Translations under genes and position numbers: made by a program
Assembly (NCBI GenBank): GCA_015179025.1
Contig: WHUX01000068.1
Coordinates: forward strand, 205,585-269,584
Source of the DNA: Terfezia claveryi
Taxonomy: Eukaryota; Ascomycota; Pezizomycetes; Pezizales; Pezizaceae
DNA length: 64,000 nucleotides
Reading direction: 5' to 3'
Notes under the pieces: generated by a model
What the model was told of the DNA's origin: nothing
The model's input: the letters and a program-made list of their open reading frames with translations, nothing else
Databases searched by the model: none
Shown: positions 32,741 to 42,820 of the stretch, piece by piece
How the letters are laid out: every line of letters starts with the position of its first letter
Numbering within the stretch: position 1 is the first letter of the stretch

Positions 32741-33636
32741 CTCATAGAGGTAGTTTCATATTAGTCAGCAACCGTTATCTACTTCCGCTTGAACTATACT
32801 TCCTGCCACCAGTTATCGGTAGAACAAATCCCCTCTAACAAACAACTGGATCCCACCCGCACGATGAGTAAAGTGTCATGTCTCCCAAGTCTTCATTGAC
32901 CTGCGGCAGTTCCTTGCAAAAGGTTCATGATGTAGGTCAGGATTATGCCAGCGTCAGCTACTTTGTAGTATGTCGCGGCTGTTCTCAAGACGTAAGGGTC
33001 ATTACCTTTAGCTTGCTAGATCGCAACAGATTTCACCTTTGCCCATTCATTAAACGTGAACATGTCGAGAAGTTCATTAAACCACAACCTTAAGCAAAAT
33101 GCTAACCACCCAGACAAGAGGGAACCGGGCTGGCATTTGCCCACATATTATATAACAAGCATGAAATACGGAAATTGAGTCATAGGTAGGGGGACGAGTT
33201 AACTAGAGGTTCATGTTTGCTCATTGGCTAACAAGATTGGTAAACTGAAACAGGGAAATGAATATCTGTGTGTGCTGCTAATGTCCACTACTTCCAGCTT
33301 GGTACCTATCACAACTTCCATCAATACCACTCTATGACATAGACTCAGGCCATATATAGCTATCTATAGTCTACCTACTGGAGACCACTTCAGGCTCGTT
33401 GTTCAGAAAGTTATGTTGCAAAGGTATGGAAAGATTTGGGAAATTGGGAGACGAGACAACCGCAAGAGAACTACTGTTAATTTGGGTATGGTGGCAGTTT
33501 CTATAACAGTAGTGGGGGGTTGTACCAACTAGACTACTATAACAGCAAATGACCCAACAACAAAGCCAAACGAAAAGTAAACTCAAACAACTGAAAAGCA
33601 AACCCAAGCAGCCGAATAGCAAACTCAAACAACGAA
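32741..33636. other. Spacer with a small Cys-containing ORF
   Basis: A 71-residue plus-strand frame at 32,878-33,093 contains VVCRGCSQDV and FHLCPFIKREHVEKF, a C..C...C..H pattern that might bind zinc. Without a longer frame or neighbour I cannot call it a gene. Around 33,540-33,640 runs a CAAAC/AAAAGC-rich simple sequence that leads into the chromodomain fragment. Confidence 0.3.
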
Positions 33637-33744
33637 AAGCATGGAAAACCCCCACCACCTCCAGTATTAGGTGATGGATAAGAAGAATGGAGGTCAGGAG
33701 GTGTTGGATTCAAGGAGAAGGTATGGCGGGTCCAGTACAAGGTC

Positions 33745-34271
33745 TTTTTTTTTTTTTTTTTTAAAACTAGTTACTGCCTATACGGCCCCGTTAGGGGGCC
33801 ATGAGGAGCCACCCGGGAACCCAGGTGGATTGAAGGATAAGGCAAGTTAATCTGCCAGACCCGCGCAAGGTACATACAAAATTAATCCCGAGATGAAGCC
33901 CATGCTGTCACTAAGGACTTAGCCATGACTCAGGAGAGCCTAACTGAACTCACTCCCTGAACGGAACTGGAAACGAGAAACGAGTATGGACTGATAGACT
34001 GTGAGAAATTAAACTGGACTGAACTGATGACGAGACTCGTAACGAAACTGACTGTGCTAACTGAAAGGAAGACAAGCGTGAACTGACTGGACTAACTTAA
34101 AGCAGGTCATCGTCATGTGACCAGATGAAATATACCCCAATAGCTGGTATAGTTTGAGCACGTGACAACAACTAATGGAAAGGACTAGAAAAATGAACAA
34201 GAGAATTCGTAAATGGTTGAATAAGACAAAATTACCGGAAAAGCCTGGAACATGAATTGTAAATGATTGCT
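33745..34271 (-). mobile_element. 5'-truncated LINE inserted in the Gypsy chromodomain
   Basis: A 527-bp insertion in minus orientation: a run of T from 33,745, then the shared LINE 3' UTR (CATGAGGAGCCACCCGGGAA, GGCAAGTTAATCTGCC). It is flanked by an exact 11-bp target-site duplication, AGTACAAGGTC, at 33,734-33,744 and 34,272-34,282. Removing it rejoins the chromodomain frame (VQYKV before, KWVGDEE after). Only 3' UTR and a short upstream part remain, with no coding sequence. Confidence 0.92.
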
Positions 34272-34641
34272 AGTACAAGGTCAAATGGGTAGGAGATGAA
34301 GAAGCCACGTGGCAACCGGCCGGAGACCAGAAAACGCTCAGGACTTGGTGGCCGCCTTCCATCAAACATACTCTGGAAAACCTAGGCCTGCGGAAGTCTG
34401 AGTTGTGGTTGGTACTACCCCCTTGCCGTGCTACCCCCTTGCCGGTGCTATCCCCTTGCTTCTCCTTACTAGTAGAGCCTGTTCGGACCCACCGTCGAGA
34501 AACTTATTAAACTAGTATTGAGTGCAGCAAGAAGGTTGGGCACCGAAGAGGGATGTGGGAAGTCATTGTTGTTGTTGCCTTGAGTTCCTTTTGCTGTTTG
34601 CCGTCCTTGTCACTGGAGCTCTATCCTATAAGGGGGGATAG

Positions 34642-34950
34642 TGTCACAACCGTGTGCTTAGATAGTGTCACAACCATGTGCTTAGTTCTGTTCTGACACC
34701 CGAACCTAGTTCGTTGTTATTCCTAGCTCGCTGCTAGAGGCGGTGGCCCTAGAGGCATCATATATATATATCCCTGTACTGTCGTGCTTTGTTGGATCCC
34801 TATCCAACATCTTGCATATCAATCTAGACCTTGCGCTCATAGCCTCGAGGACCACTCCCTAGTGAACCTCCGCCCATGATATTCTGGCCTTCTGTCCCCT
34901 TGCCCATACCATACCCCTTGGCCGCCGTGTTCCTCTGATGCCTTGTTACA
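34642..34950 (+). repeat. LTR of the third Gypsy element, 309 bp
   Basis: Starts TGTCACAACC and ends CTTGTTACA. Its first part is duplicated (GATAGTGTCACAACCATGTG repeats the junction 32 bp earlier). A TATATATATA box sits at 34,771, and the stem-loop GTTGGATCCCTATCCAAC at 34,791-34,808, as in the two other LTR types. Confidence 0.8.
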
Positions 34951-35290
34951 GTCTCCGTGGTAGAGGGAAGTAATGAAGGATGCGAACGTTGTATGTCTAT
35001 TCCTTTTCTGGTGCACGTATGCTGGACCTAGGAAGCATTGCCTCGGGCAACCCTTAACTAAGGATATGAAGAACCCAGCCTACTTGTTGTTCTTGCTAGC
35101 GTGATCGTAGTGGCTTCAGTTGGCTGATCGCGGCATTGAATTTAGACGCAATAAGATGAAGGTAAGGGCTCTTCCGACTCCAGAGGTAGAGGGCAGTCTC
35201 CGAGAGAGAGGAGTGAGGAGAGGGCAGTCTCCGTAGTAGAGGGAAGTAAGGAAGGATGTGGAGGTTAGGATCGAAGGCAGAGGACGAAAC
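34951..35290. other. Spacer with an imperfect direct repeat
   Basis: CAGTCTCCGTGGTAGAGGGA and onward at 34,950 recurs as CAGTCTCCGTAGTAGAGGGA at about 35,228, over about 38 bp. It lies just after the LTR and just before the LINE. No gene seen. Confidence 0.45.
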
Positions 35291-35304
35291 AAGGAGTGTT
35301 TTGT

Positions 35305-36786
35305 ATCAAGCCCTAAGGAAAATCACAGGAGGTTATCATGGCTCCAGCCATCAAGCACTAGGATGGATTGCCAACGTTAAACCCCTGTAGGAAAAAATAG
35401 AGGATATGAAGCATACATGGGCAGCTAGAGCAGTCAGGACGGGGGACCCAAATATAAGAACCTACATCGATGAGGACACATCTTGGTACCACAGCAACGA
35501 CTTACAAAGCACAAGAACCCCCATCTCAGAGGCGTTCTTCCTAAGGGAGCCAACTCGGAGGAGCTATCATGGGGCAACAGGGAGGACACAGCACCCTTCC
35601 CCCTAATATATAAGGAAATCATCGACCCGAAATCGGATCTCTCTAAACGTTTAGGTTCCTGGGCAGTGGGTATAGGCTCCATTCTAGAAGAAGGTTGGAG
35701 AGTGTGCTACACCGATGGTACAGGGCGGAAAGGAGTTGTGGCAAGCGGGGTTCATAGTGAAGGACGAACAGGCCCCCCCCCGAGGACTATGGCGGTTACT
35801 TGGGAGACCAGGCCACAGTAGCGGATGGCGAACTCTATGCCATGCAACTAGCAGTAAGTAACGAGGACACGGACATGCTCACAATCCTCTCGGATTCACA
35901 GGCAGCAATCCAATCAATACGCAATATGAGCACAGGCTCCCCTCCTCACTCCGGCATTGAGAAAAGCATCAAGGTTCAGTTGACCTCTAACCCGCACAGA
36001 GACCTCCAGCTAGCATGGGTTAGAGGCCACCTCGGCATCCCAGGGAATGAGAAAGCGGACTGGATTGCCTGCTTCCAGTCCCACCTAGGAGAAGTAACAG
36101 GCCACAAACGGACCAGTACAGAAGGGGGGCTCCGCGCGTCCTCCAAAGCCACCCGCAAGGAAACGAGAATGAGAGCCGGATATGGGACCAGAAGAACGGA
36201 GTGGAATCGACACGCCCTCTCAGCCTACACATGGACACGCACGAACAGAGGTCCACAGAAGAGCTGGCTACACACATCGGCAAAGCAGAGTCAGCAGCGT
36301 GCGCATGTGGACATCCCACTGAGACAGGAGAGCACATTGTCTTTACATGCCCACGTTTCAACCGATATCGGAGGCTCTTGTTGGGGGAAAAGAGTAGCTG
36401 GGAAGAGCTCGACAAGGCGGAGTGGAGAAAAGAAGGGGAAGAGAGTTACGAGGCCACGAGGCCTTTTTCGGGTTATTATATAAAGAACTCACTTAGGAGT
36501 TCGGTTCACTGCTTGCCATCCTTTACGAATCTCTTTCGGTCCACCCTACATTTTAGTTCACAAGTTTGGTTCATGGCTTATTCCGTACTTCTCACGAATT
36601 TCCTCTAGTCCTCATATTAGTTCAAGTTCTCTACTGTCAGTTCTTCAGCTATATTTGTATTTATTCCGCGAGGGTTTGGCCGATTAACTGGCCTTACCCC
36701 TGAATCCACGGGTTTCCGTGTGGCTCCTCATAGCCCCCCTATTGGGGCTGCATAGGAGTACCAAGTATTTAAAAAAAAAAAAAAAA
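35305..36786 (+). mobile_element. 5'-truncated Tad-like LINE with perfect target-site duplication
   Basis: A 1,482-bp insertion ending in a run of A, flanked by AAGGAGTGTTTTGT at 35,291-35,304 and 36,787-36,800. The last two A of the right copy merge with the tail. It retains the C-terminal part of ORF2, from the end of the reverse transcriptase through RNase H to the zinc-knuckle region, and the 3' UTR common to the LINE pieces in this window. The long exact duplication shows target-primed reverse transcription and a fairly recent insertion. Confidence 0.95.
35308..36475 (+). pseudogene. LINE ORF2 C-terminus: RT end, RNase H, zinc-knuckle
   Basis: The reverse transcriptase thumb region reads MKHTWAARAVRTGDPNI. 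RNase H starts with VCYTDGTGRKGVVASGVHSE and continues DGELYAMQLAV, LSDSQAAIQSIRN and LAWVRGHLGIPGNEKAD, so all acidic positions are visible. A CGHPTETGEHIVFTCP knuckle-like motif lies at 36,300-36,350, followed by WRKEGEESYEA. The pieces sit in different frames (frame changes near 35,590, 35,800 and 36,200), with one stop early on. It is non-functional, but few RIP-type stops are seen, unlike the AT-rich part of the window. Confidence 0.9.
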
Positions 36787-36859
36787 AAGGAGTGTTTTGT
36801 GGGCCAAGATTGCCATGACAGTCACTTAAGGCCGCCTATGACGTGGGGCTATCTCTTTG

Positions 36860-36986
36860 CTATCTATCTATCGCTGTTTGTACATTAGTTATCCATAGGC
36901 GTGAATCCACCCGGGCTTCCGGGTGACTCATCATGTAACTCTTAAGGTTATGCACACGAGTAATTAAAAAAAAAAAAAAAAAAAAA
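36860..36986 (+). mobile_element. Very short LINE 3' end
   Basis: A 127-bp piece of the LINE 3' UTR (GTGAATCCACCCGGGCTTCC, then GGTGACTCATCATG) ends in about 21 A. It lies 60 bp after the previous LINE, so it represents an extremely 5'-truncated insertion. No duplication could be assigned. Confidence 0.75.
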
Positions 36987-37204
36987 GCAAACCAAAAAAC
37001 TGAAAAGCAAAGAAAAGCAACCCCAAACAATGCAACCCCAAACCAAACTACCACCAACACAACATACAAGCACCAATGAACTTATCAACTTATCAACTTT
37101 CATCAGATTTATCCTAATCGCGGTCTTTTCTTAGCTCCGGCTGCTTCAGGGGCTGACTGCCCGGCACCGTTGGCCTTTGGTTGACGTCCTTTTGCGTTTG
37201 CTCC

Positions 37205-38262
37205 CTAAGCATCAATGTATTTCTGAAGTCTCTCCATTGCCTTCCGAACATTCCCAGAAGCCGGCTCTTTGCCCGTGATCTTTAGCTTGGCCTCATGATC
37301 CAGCAACTCGGTTACAAGGGCTACCAGAGCAACGGATGGGGCAGCTTTATAGTTCTTCCCAAGATGCAATGCTAGACCGTTCGAGAGTTCATTACAGTCT
37401 TCGCAGTATTCTTGAATTGTAAGCCGAATGGCGAGCTGCCATTCATCAATCAATGCTACAGCCAGTATCTCGAGTCGATTCACTCCAGGGAGAAGGAAGT
37501 TAGCCCCAATGAGGAAGCCGGACTCTAGAGTATATGTCGCATGGAACCACCAGGCTGGAATAAAGAGCACCGCTCCCGGAAGCGTATACAACACAATCGG
37601 ATCTTGCAAGGCCGCCCATGCGCGTTCCAAGATAGTGGGCTTTGCATGACCCATCTCACTGTAATATGTGGCATGGGTATTCACATATGCTTCTCTATTA
37701 TTGCTTGTCGGAGGGAAAAATATCCATATCTTGGTACCGCCAATAGCCCCACTAGGCCTCCATTCCCCGATCCGAGTGCAGATCGACAAACGTCCATAAT
37801 GGCGTTTGGTTAGTCAAATATTGGATAGTGGCTGGCCAGTAAGGCCGGGCTCCAGGTGTCATGCCATAAAGGCAGGTGAAATCTACGACTGGCCCCTACT
37901 CCTTCAACTCCTTCTTCGGCATTGGTGTATTCACTGTGAAATTTCCTCGCCTCTTCCATAACTGGTTTACCAGTGACATTGTTACTGTTACGCTCGTTGT
38001 TTCTACTGTCCCATCTTCCGACATGACTTCACCGGATTGAGCATTAATGGCAAGTTTGGCAAATAGTATCGTCATTTCGTCCACTGTTGGGGGCTTGGTG
38101 AATATGTCAGTGAGAGCTAGGTTATCAGCTCGCCATGCTTGGTCTCCATTTCTTTTCCAAGTTCCCCAGTTGTATCACGCTTGATTTGGGCCTCTACTGC
38201 CCCAACCAGCAGATCCAGGGCGGCCTAGGATGGTTCCATTAGGCCTAGTAACTCAAGCGAGC
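37205..38262 (-). pseudogene. JmjC-domain protein (2OG/Fe oxygenase fold), degenerate
   Basis: JmjC proteins are Fe(II)/2-oxoglutarate oxygenases, many of them histone demethylases. On the minus strand a readable frame runs from about 38,262 (RPGSAGWGSRGPN, YNWGTWKRNGDQAW) through LTDIFTKPPTVDEMTILFAK (about 38,105) and WPATIQYLTNQTPLW to the iron motif DLHSDRG (His at 37,776-37,778). After a one-base shift it continues AIGGTKIWIFFPPT, then LYTLPGAVLFIPAWWFHAT and LESGFLIGANFLLP, which hold the second His. A helical C-terminus ends at 37,205. A TAG at 37,896-37,898, a TGA near 38,180 and the frameshift break it; the stops fit CAG and CGA. HxD...H is thus present but split. The 5' end is unclear. 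Confidence 0.75.
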
Positions 38263-39190
38263 ACCTGTGGCACGTACCATGATTTGTGGTCTAGTCTTAC
38301 CAACCGTGATTGCCTCCTAGCCCAACCTCCTCGCCAGTCCCTCACTAAAGTCCAGCTCTTCTTCCTTAGTCTTGCGGCCTTCCTTGTCGCCTTTCGAGGC
38401 ATGTCTGTGTTGTAGTAGTTCGGTCAATTGTGACTATTGTAGCTCAATCTACGTGGTTAGCTTCAGCGGTTTTGCAAATGTATAAGGAGTGGACATACTG
38501 TTTGGTAGGTGGGTATGAGAAGGGTGCTCGTAGTTGTAACGCAGGAGAAACCGTGTGGGGGCGAGGTGATGGGAGAAAAATGATTAGGGTCTGTGAAACA
38601 GGTGTCTGTGTGGGCAGAGTGTTGGCAGTGAGTGTCCTAAGTCCACTAGCTTATATAATGATCCCTTACAATGACTAATCCATCAAATCCGCTAAATAAA
38701 TTCCTACCAAAAGTTAGTTTCATGCCAAGACCCGGACCAAAAGTATAGTTTCTCTTGGAGTGAGAGTTTTGTATAGTAACATTAACAGTGAATAGACAGA
38801 TGAATGGCCAATAAAGGGACACTTAACCTGATGTATGTACGTGTGTGTGTCTGTAAGACAGTACGAATGTAGGGTGTGAGCACGTAGATATGATATGTTC
38901 AAGTATATGAGTATGTGTAAGTATATGAGATTCCTTCAGTCTCAACATCTCTATAGAAGCAATAGAAGAGCTCTATATACATAAAGGGATAATGCGAACA
39001 GCATTGCTATTACAGGTAAGTATTGCGAGAAAGCAGGTATGTGCTGGAGTTACGTGAGGTTACATGAGTGGCATCTCGCTACAATATCAGTATATGTGTG
39101 AGTGGCACATCGCCACAATGTACTGGATTAGCTCACGTGCTTTTCAACAGTTTCTGACATCCTAGTCTTATGCTAAGACCCTCCTGCCAA
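38263..39190. other. Intergenic, no gene seen
   Basis: Contains small unrelated open frames on both strands, a (GT)n-like run near 38,836 and repeated TGGCATCTCGC/TGGCACATCGC words near 39,070-39,110. Nothing is assignable. Confidence 0.4.
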
Positions 39191-39197
39191 GGGGTTC

Positions 39198-40110
39198 TTT
39201 TTTTTTTTAATTTTTTTTTTTAAATACTCAGTACTCCTATACGGACCTATCGTGGGTCCATGAGGAGCCACCCGGAACCCCAGGTGGATTCAGAATAAGG
39301 CAAGTTAATCTGCCACGTCTGCCACTAAATACAAATAATAGTAAACAAGCGAGGACTAAAACAAGTAAGCTAAATAAACTGGTAAAGGGGACCCCGTGCT
39401 GTCATTAACCGGCAATGCGGATGGGCTTTTAGCCCTGACTGAGTCCTTGGAAAAAATTCTCCGCTCCGTTCCTTCATCTCTTCCTTCCTCTCAGTTCACT
39501 TGAGCAGACAGAATACCTCATAGAAAAACGCCTCCATGGCATCATAACCCTCCTCCCCCTCCTTTCTCTACTCAACTTGTCTAGCTCTTCCCATGTCCTT
39601 TTGCTGCCCAGAAGGAAGCCTCTCCCATCTAAAGTCGGGGGCACTCAAGGTGATGTGATAGCCGTTCTCCAAGAGGTGACCACAAGTGCACTCGGTGGAC
39701 TCCGCCTTTCCTATGTGATAACAGCCAGCTCTTCTGGGGTCCGCGGTCAGTCCTTATCCATGTATAGGCCGAAAAGGCATGTCTGCTCCAGTTTGTGACA
39801 TGCTAGTAGCCGTATCCAGCCTTGGTTCTCGCTGCTTTCTGTATGGTTTTGGAGGAAGACTGGAGACCTCCTGCTGTTACCGTTCTTGGGGAGCTGTGTA
39901 AGTGCCCTAGTATTACTTCCAGGGCTGCCTGTCTGTCCGCTCTTTTATTCCCTTCTATGCCTATGTGACTTCTGACTCACGAAATCCTCATGTCTCTTCT
40001 CCCTTCTGTTACCATTATGTCCTTCAATTGGTTCTCGATGCCTGACCGGGGAAGGGTTTCTTCCAAACGCAGAGAGTTAGAAATCGTATGATATATGAAG
40101 CATACATGTG
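39198..40110 (-). mobile_element. 5'-truncated LINE, minus strand
   Basis: Starts with a T-rich run at 39,198, then the shared 3' UTR (CCATGAGGAGCCACCCGGAA, GGCAAGTTAATCTGCC). The minus-strand ORF2 end follows (RKEGEEGYDAMEAFFYEVFC near 39,545), a His/Cys knuckle region near 39,650, and RNase H sequence up to roughly 40,110. It has about 900 bp of element and many frame disruptions. No convincing target-site duplication was found. Confidence 0.78.
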
Positions 40111-40541
40111 GGTTGGGTAAACCTACCTGTAGAATTCTCCTTACTTCTTGTTACCGAGGACATCTTTGGGTCCATACGTGGCACCAGATCAAGCACTGCT
40201 GTGGGTAAGGCCACATCAGATTAGAGTGTTGTGTCTGCCTCCTCCCTATCGACCCTTTCCCAAAATTCGATGGTCACCGAGTGCGACTTCGGGTGGTACC
40301 CTGGGTCGGCCAACCACTACCGAAATTCATTATCTTTTGCATTATTCCATAAGCTCACATCCAAGAATTGATTGGTGAGTCAGAACATTACCTGCATTTG
40401 CAATCGCATACTGAGAATTTCTTTTTACCTAACGTTTCTCTCAGTGTCGGAGCTCATGTTTCATTACTTATCGGGTCTAGAGCTTCACGTTTATTGAGGG
40501 GGGGATAGTGTGGTTTGAGGAAGGAGGAAGTGCAGTATCAG
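40111..40541. other. Possible 3' end of another LTR element
   Basis: The sequence AGGGGGGGATAGTGTGGTTTG at about 40,497-40,517 closely matches the polypurine tract and LTR start of the Gypsy elements here. If correct, an LTR begins at about 40,509 and was split by the LINE at 40,542. The left 380 bp have no recognisable protein. Confidence 0.4.
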
Positions 40542-42305
40542 CTAAACTTCCACTCCAAAGGGCCGATACATTTCTGCACAACACTAGGCATTACCATCGC
40601 TAGTAACTTCTCTTGGAAATCCCACATCAACTGTCGAATGGCTAAAGCAGACAAGTACTCGCCTTACCAGCCTATGTAATGCAAATGGCGGCATATCCCC
40701 TAAAGCTGCAAGAATACTTTACATAGGCTGCATCCGTAGCATTTTCACTTGGGGGAGCGAACTACTTAATAGCTCAGTCTACTACCTGCTCGAGCCAATG
40801 CAACGTCTAGAATACTTAGCTTTACGGAAAATACAGGGGATACCATGGCAGCAGCCACAAAACCCTAGGCCTTATTGCTAACGTAGAACGCTCGACTGTA
40901 AGCTAAGAGATATGCAACAATGCTGGGCAGCAAGAGCAGTCAGGACCGGAGACAAGGCAATCTAGGATTTCCTCAGCTCAGATCCCTTATGGCACCTATA
41001 TCATGACCTCCACCAGGCCAGAACAGCGATCTCGGAGGCCTTCTTTTGCAGCAGCATCGACCCAGAAAACGTATCATGGGGGACAGGGATGACACCTCAC
41101 CCTTCCAATTATATACGAAGAAATTCTCAATCGCAAGTCCGAAAGCTCCAAGACACTCGGCATATGGGCAGCCAAAATAGACACGATCCTAGATGAGGGC
41201 TGGCGAGTATGCTATACTGATGGTACAGGCCGAGGCAATATGATAGCAAGTGGAGTCCATAGTGAGGATCAGACTAGCGGCCAACCAGAGGATTATAGAG
41301 GTTTCTAGGAAGCCAGGCAACTGTAGCAGACGGCGAGCTATATACAATACTATTAGCTCTAAGGAAGGAGGACTCCGACAGCTAGCTATCCTATCAGACT
41401 CTCAAGCGGCAATCCAGGCGGTCCGCAACTTAAGCCTAGGCTCACCCCCGAGGTCCGGCATCGAGAAGGAAATCTCCTACTAGCAGGTAACACGCATAGG
41501 GATTTTAGACTATCGTGGGTAAGAGGACATCTGAGTATACAAGTCAACGAGAAAGCCGACCGAACAGCCAGCTTTGAATCGCATCTGGGCACCCTGACTG
41601 GTAAGGCATGCGTAGCAATAGAAGGAGGACTACGAGCAGCTTCCAAGGCCAATGGAGTTCCGCCCGAAGAAGAGCAGGATACGGCTCAAGGAGAATAGAG
41701 TGGGATCGACATGCCCTCTCAGCATACACCAGGATGCGCACAAACCGAGGCCCTCAGAGAAGCTGCTCCACCACGTCAAGAAGGCAGAATCACTAGTATG
41801 CGTTTGCGGCCATCCATCGGAATAAGGAGACACATCACGTTCGCCTGCCCACTTTTGCCTGCATCAAGAACTTGCTTCTAGGCGAGAAGAGCAACCGGGA
41901 GGAACTCGACAAGCCAGAATGGAGAAAGGAGGGGGAAGAGACACATGAGGCCATCAAGGCCTTTTTCAAGCTTCTGTATAGGGAGCTCACTTAGTTCTAT
42001 CTATCATGAATTCCTTTTGTTCCTTGCGTCATAGTCTCCATTGTACTAAGTTATAGGTTATTTTACGAGTTCCTACAGTTTCCGTTCTCACCCCCCGGTT
42101 TCTTCAGTTATTTTATTCCTCTATTTCCACCAGTCCGTCTACAGGTTAGTTCATCTAGTTCACGTTTGAATTTATTTTTTATTTGCGCAGGTCTGGCAGA
42201 TTAACTTGCATCATCCTTCAATTCACCCGGAGTTCCGGGTGGCTCCTCATGGCCCCCCTAACGGGGCCGCATAGGTAGTAACTAGTTAAAAAAAAAAAAA
42301 AAAAA
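40542..42305 (+). mobile_element. 5'-truncated Tad-like LINE, plus strand
   Basis: About 1,760 bp ending in a run of A. It starts in the reverse transcriptase thumb (FLGITIASNFSWKSHIN, RMAKADKYS), followed by WAARAVRTGD. RNase H then follows with RVCYTDGTGRGNMIASGVHS, LAILSDSQAAIQAVRN and the VRGHL block. A knuckle-like CGHPSE region and the shared 3' UTR close it. It is flanked by GAGGAAGTGCAGTATCAG (40,524-40,541) and GAGGAAGCGGAGTACGAG (42,306-42,323), 14 of 18 identical, which I take as an eroded target-site duplication. More stops and frameshifts than in the 35.3-kb copy imply an older insertion. Confidence 0.82.
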
Positions 42306-42820
42306 GAGGAAGCGGAGTACGAGGACTGCAGTACCACTAAAGAAAAGATGACAGGCACAGCTATTCGTAGGCTGTGGTTGAGGGTAAGGAGAGGTACAGA
42401 CTGGAAAAGTTTGACAACCATCGGGCTATTCAAATTGACGATAGTGTGAAGGTGTAGATGGTGTGGATCGAACTGCAATACTCCAAGGGGAACTAGAGTC
42501 TTTGCATTGTTGGACGTTAATTTCATAGAGTAGGACTTTGTCTAGAGAGGATGTAGGATTGCAGCTTGCCTAAGTTGGTAATAAAGGATGATGCGGACTT
42601 ATGGTTGCGATGTCCTTGTCAAACCTCCATTTCTTCAATTTATTTCAATCTTCAAGCTTTCTTGTGCTCGCTCACCCTAGGTACCTAGCTCCCCATCCCT
42701 TCAACCCGCCCAGTACTAAAGCCCTCTTGTGCTGAGGTTATTTCCAGGATTCCCGAAACCCTTACCTCACCTCGAGCACACCTTAGGTTACCCTCAAAAT
42801 CCCCCTTGTCATTTTCCGAA
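42306..42820. other. Upstream region of the CxxC gene
   Basis: Mixed-composition region between the LINE and the next gene. CT-rich stretches (TTCTTCAATTTATTTCAATC, CTTCAAGCTTTCTTGTGCTC) near 42,620-42,670 would suit a fungal promoter. No other feature. Confidence 0.4.

Larger units (their letters stand above)
33637..34950 (+). mobile_element. 3' fragment of a third Gypsy element (chromodomain plus LTR), split by a LINE
   Basis: A proline-rich linker (KPPPPPVLGDG) and the start of a chromodomain (about 33,637-33,744) are separated from its end (34,283 on: KWVGDEEATWQPAGD) by a 527-bp LINE. The frame is otherwise damaged by a stop and frameshifts. Downstream are the polypurine tract AAGGGGGGATAG (34,630-34,641) and an LTR ending at 34,950. 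Everything upstream of the linker is missing. The sequence resembles the two other Gypsy copies, but its LTR is much shorter. Confidence 0.85.
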
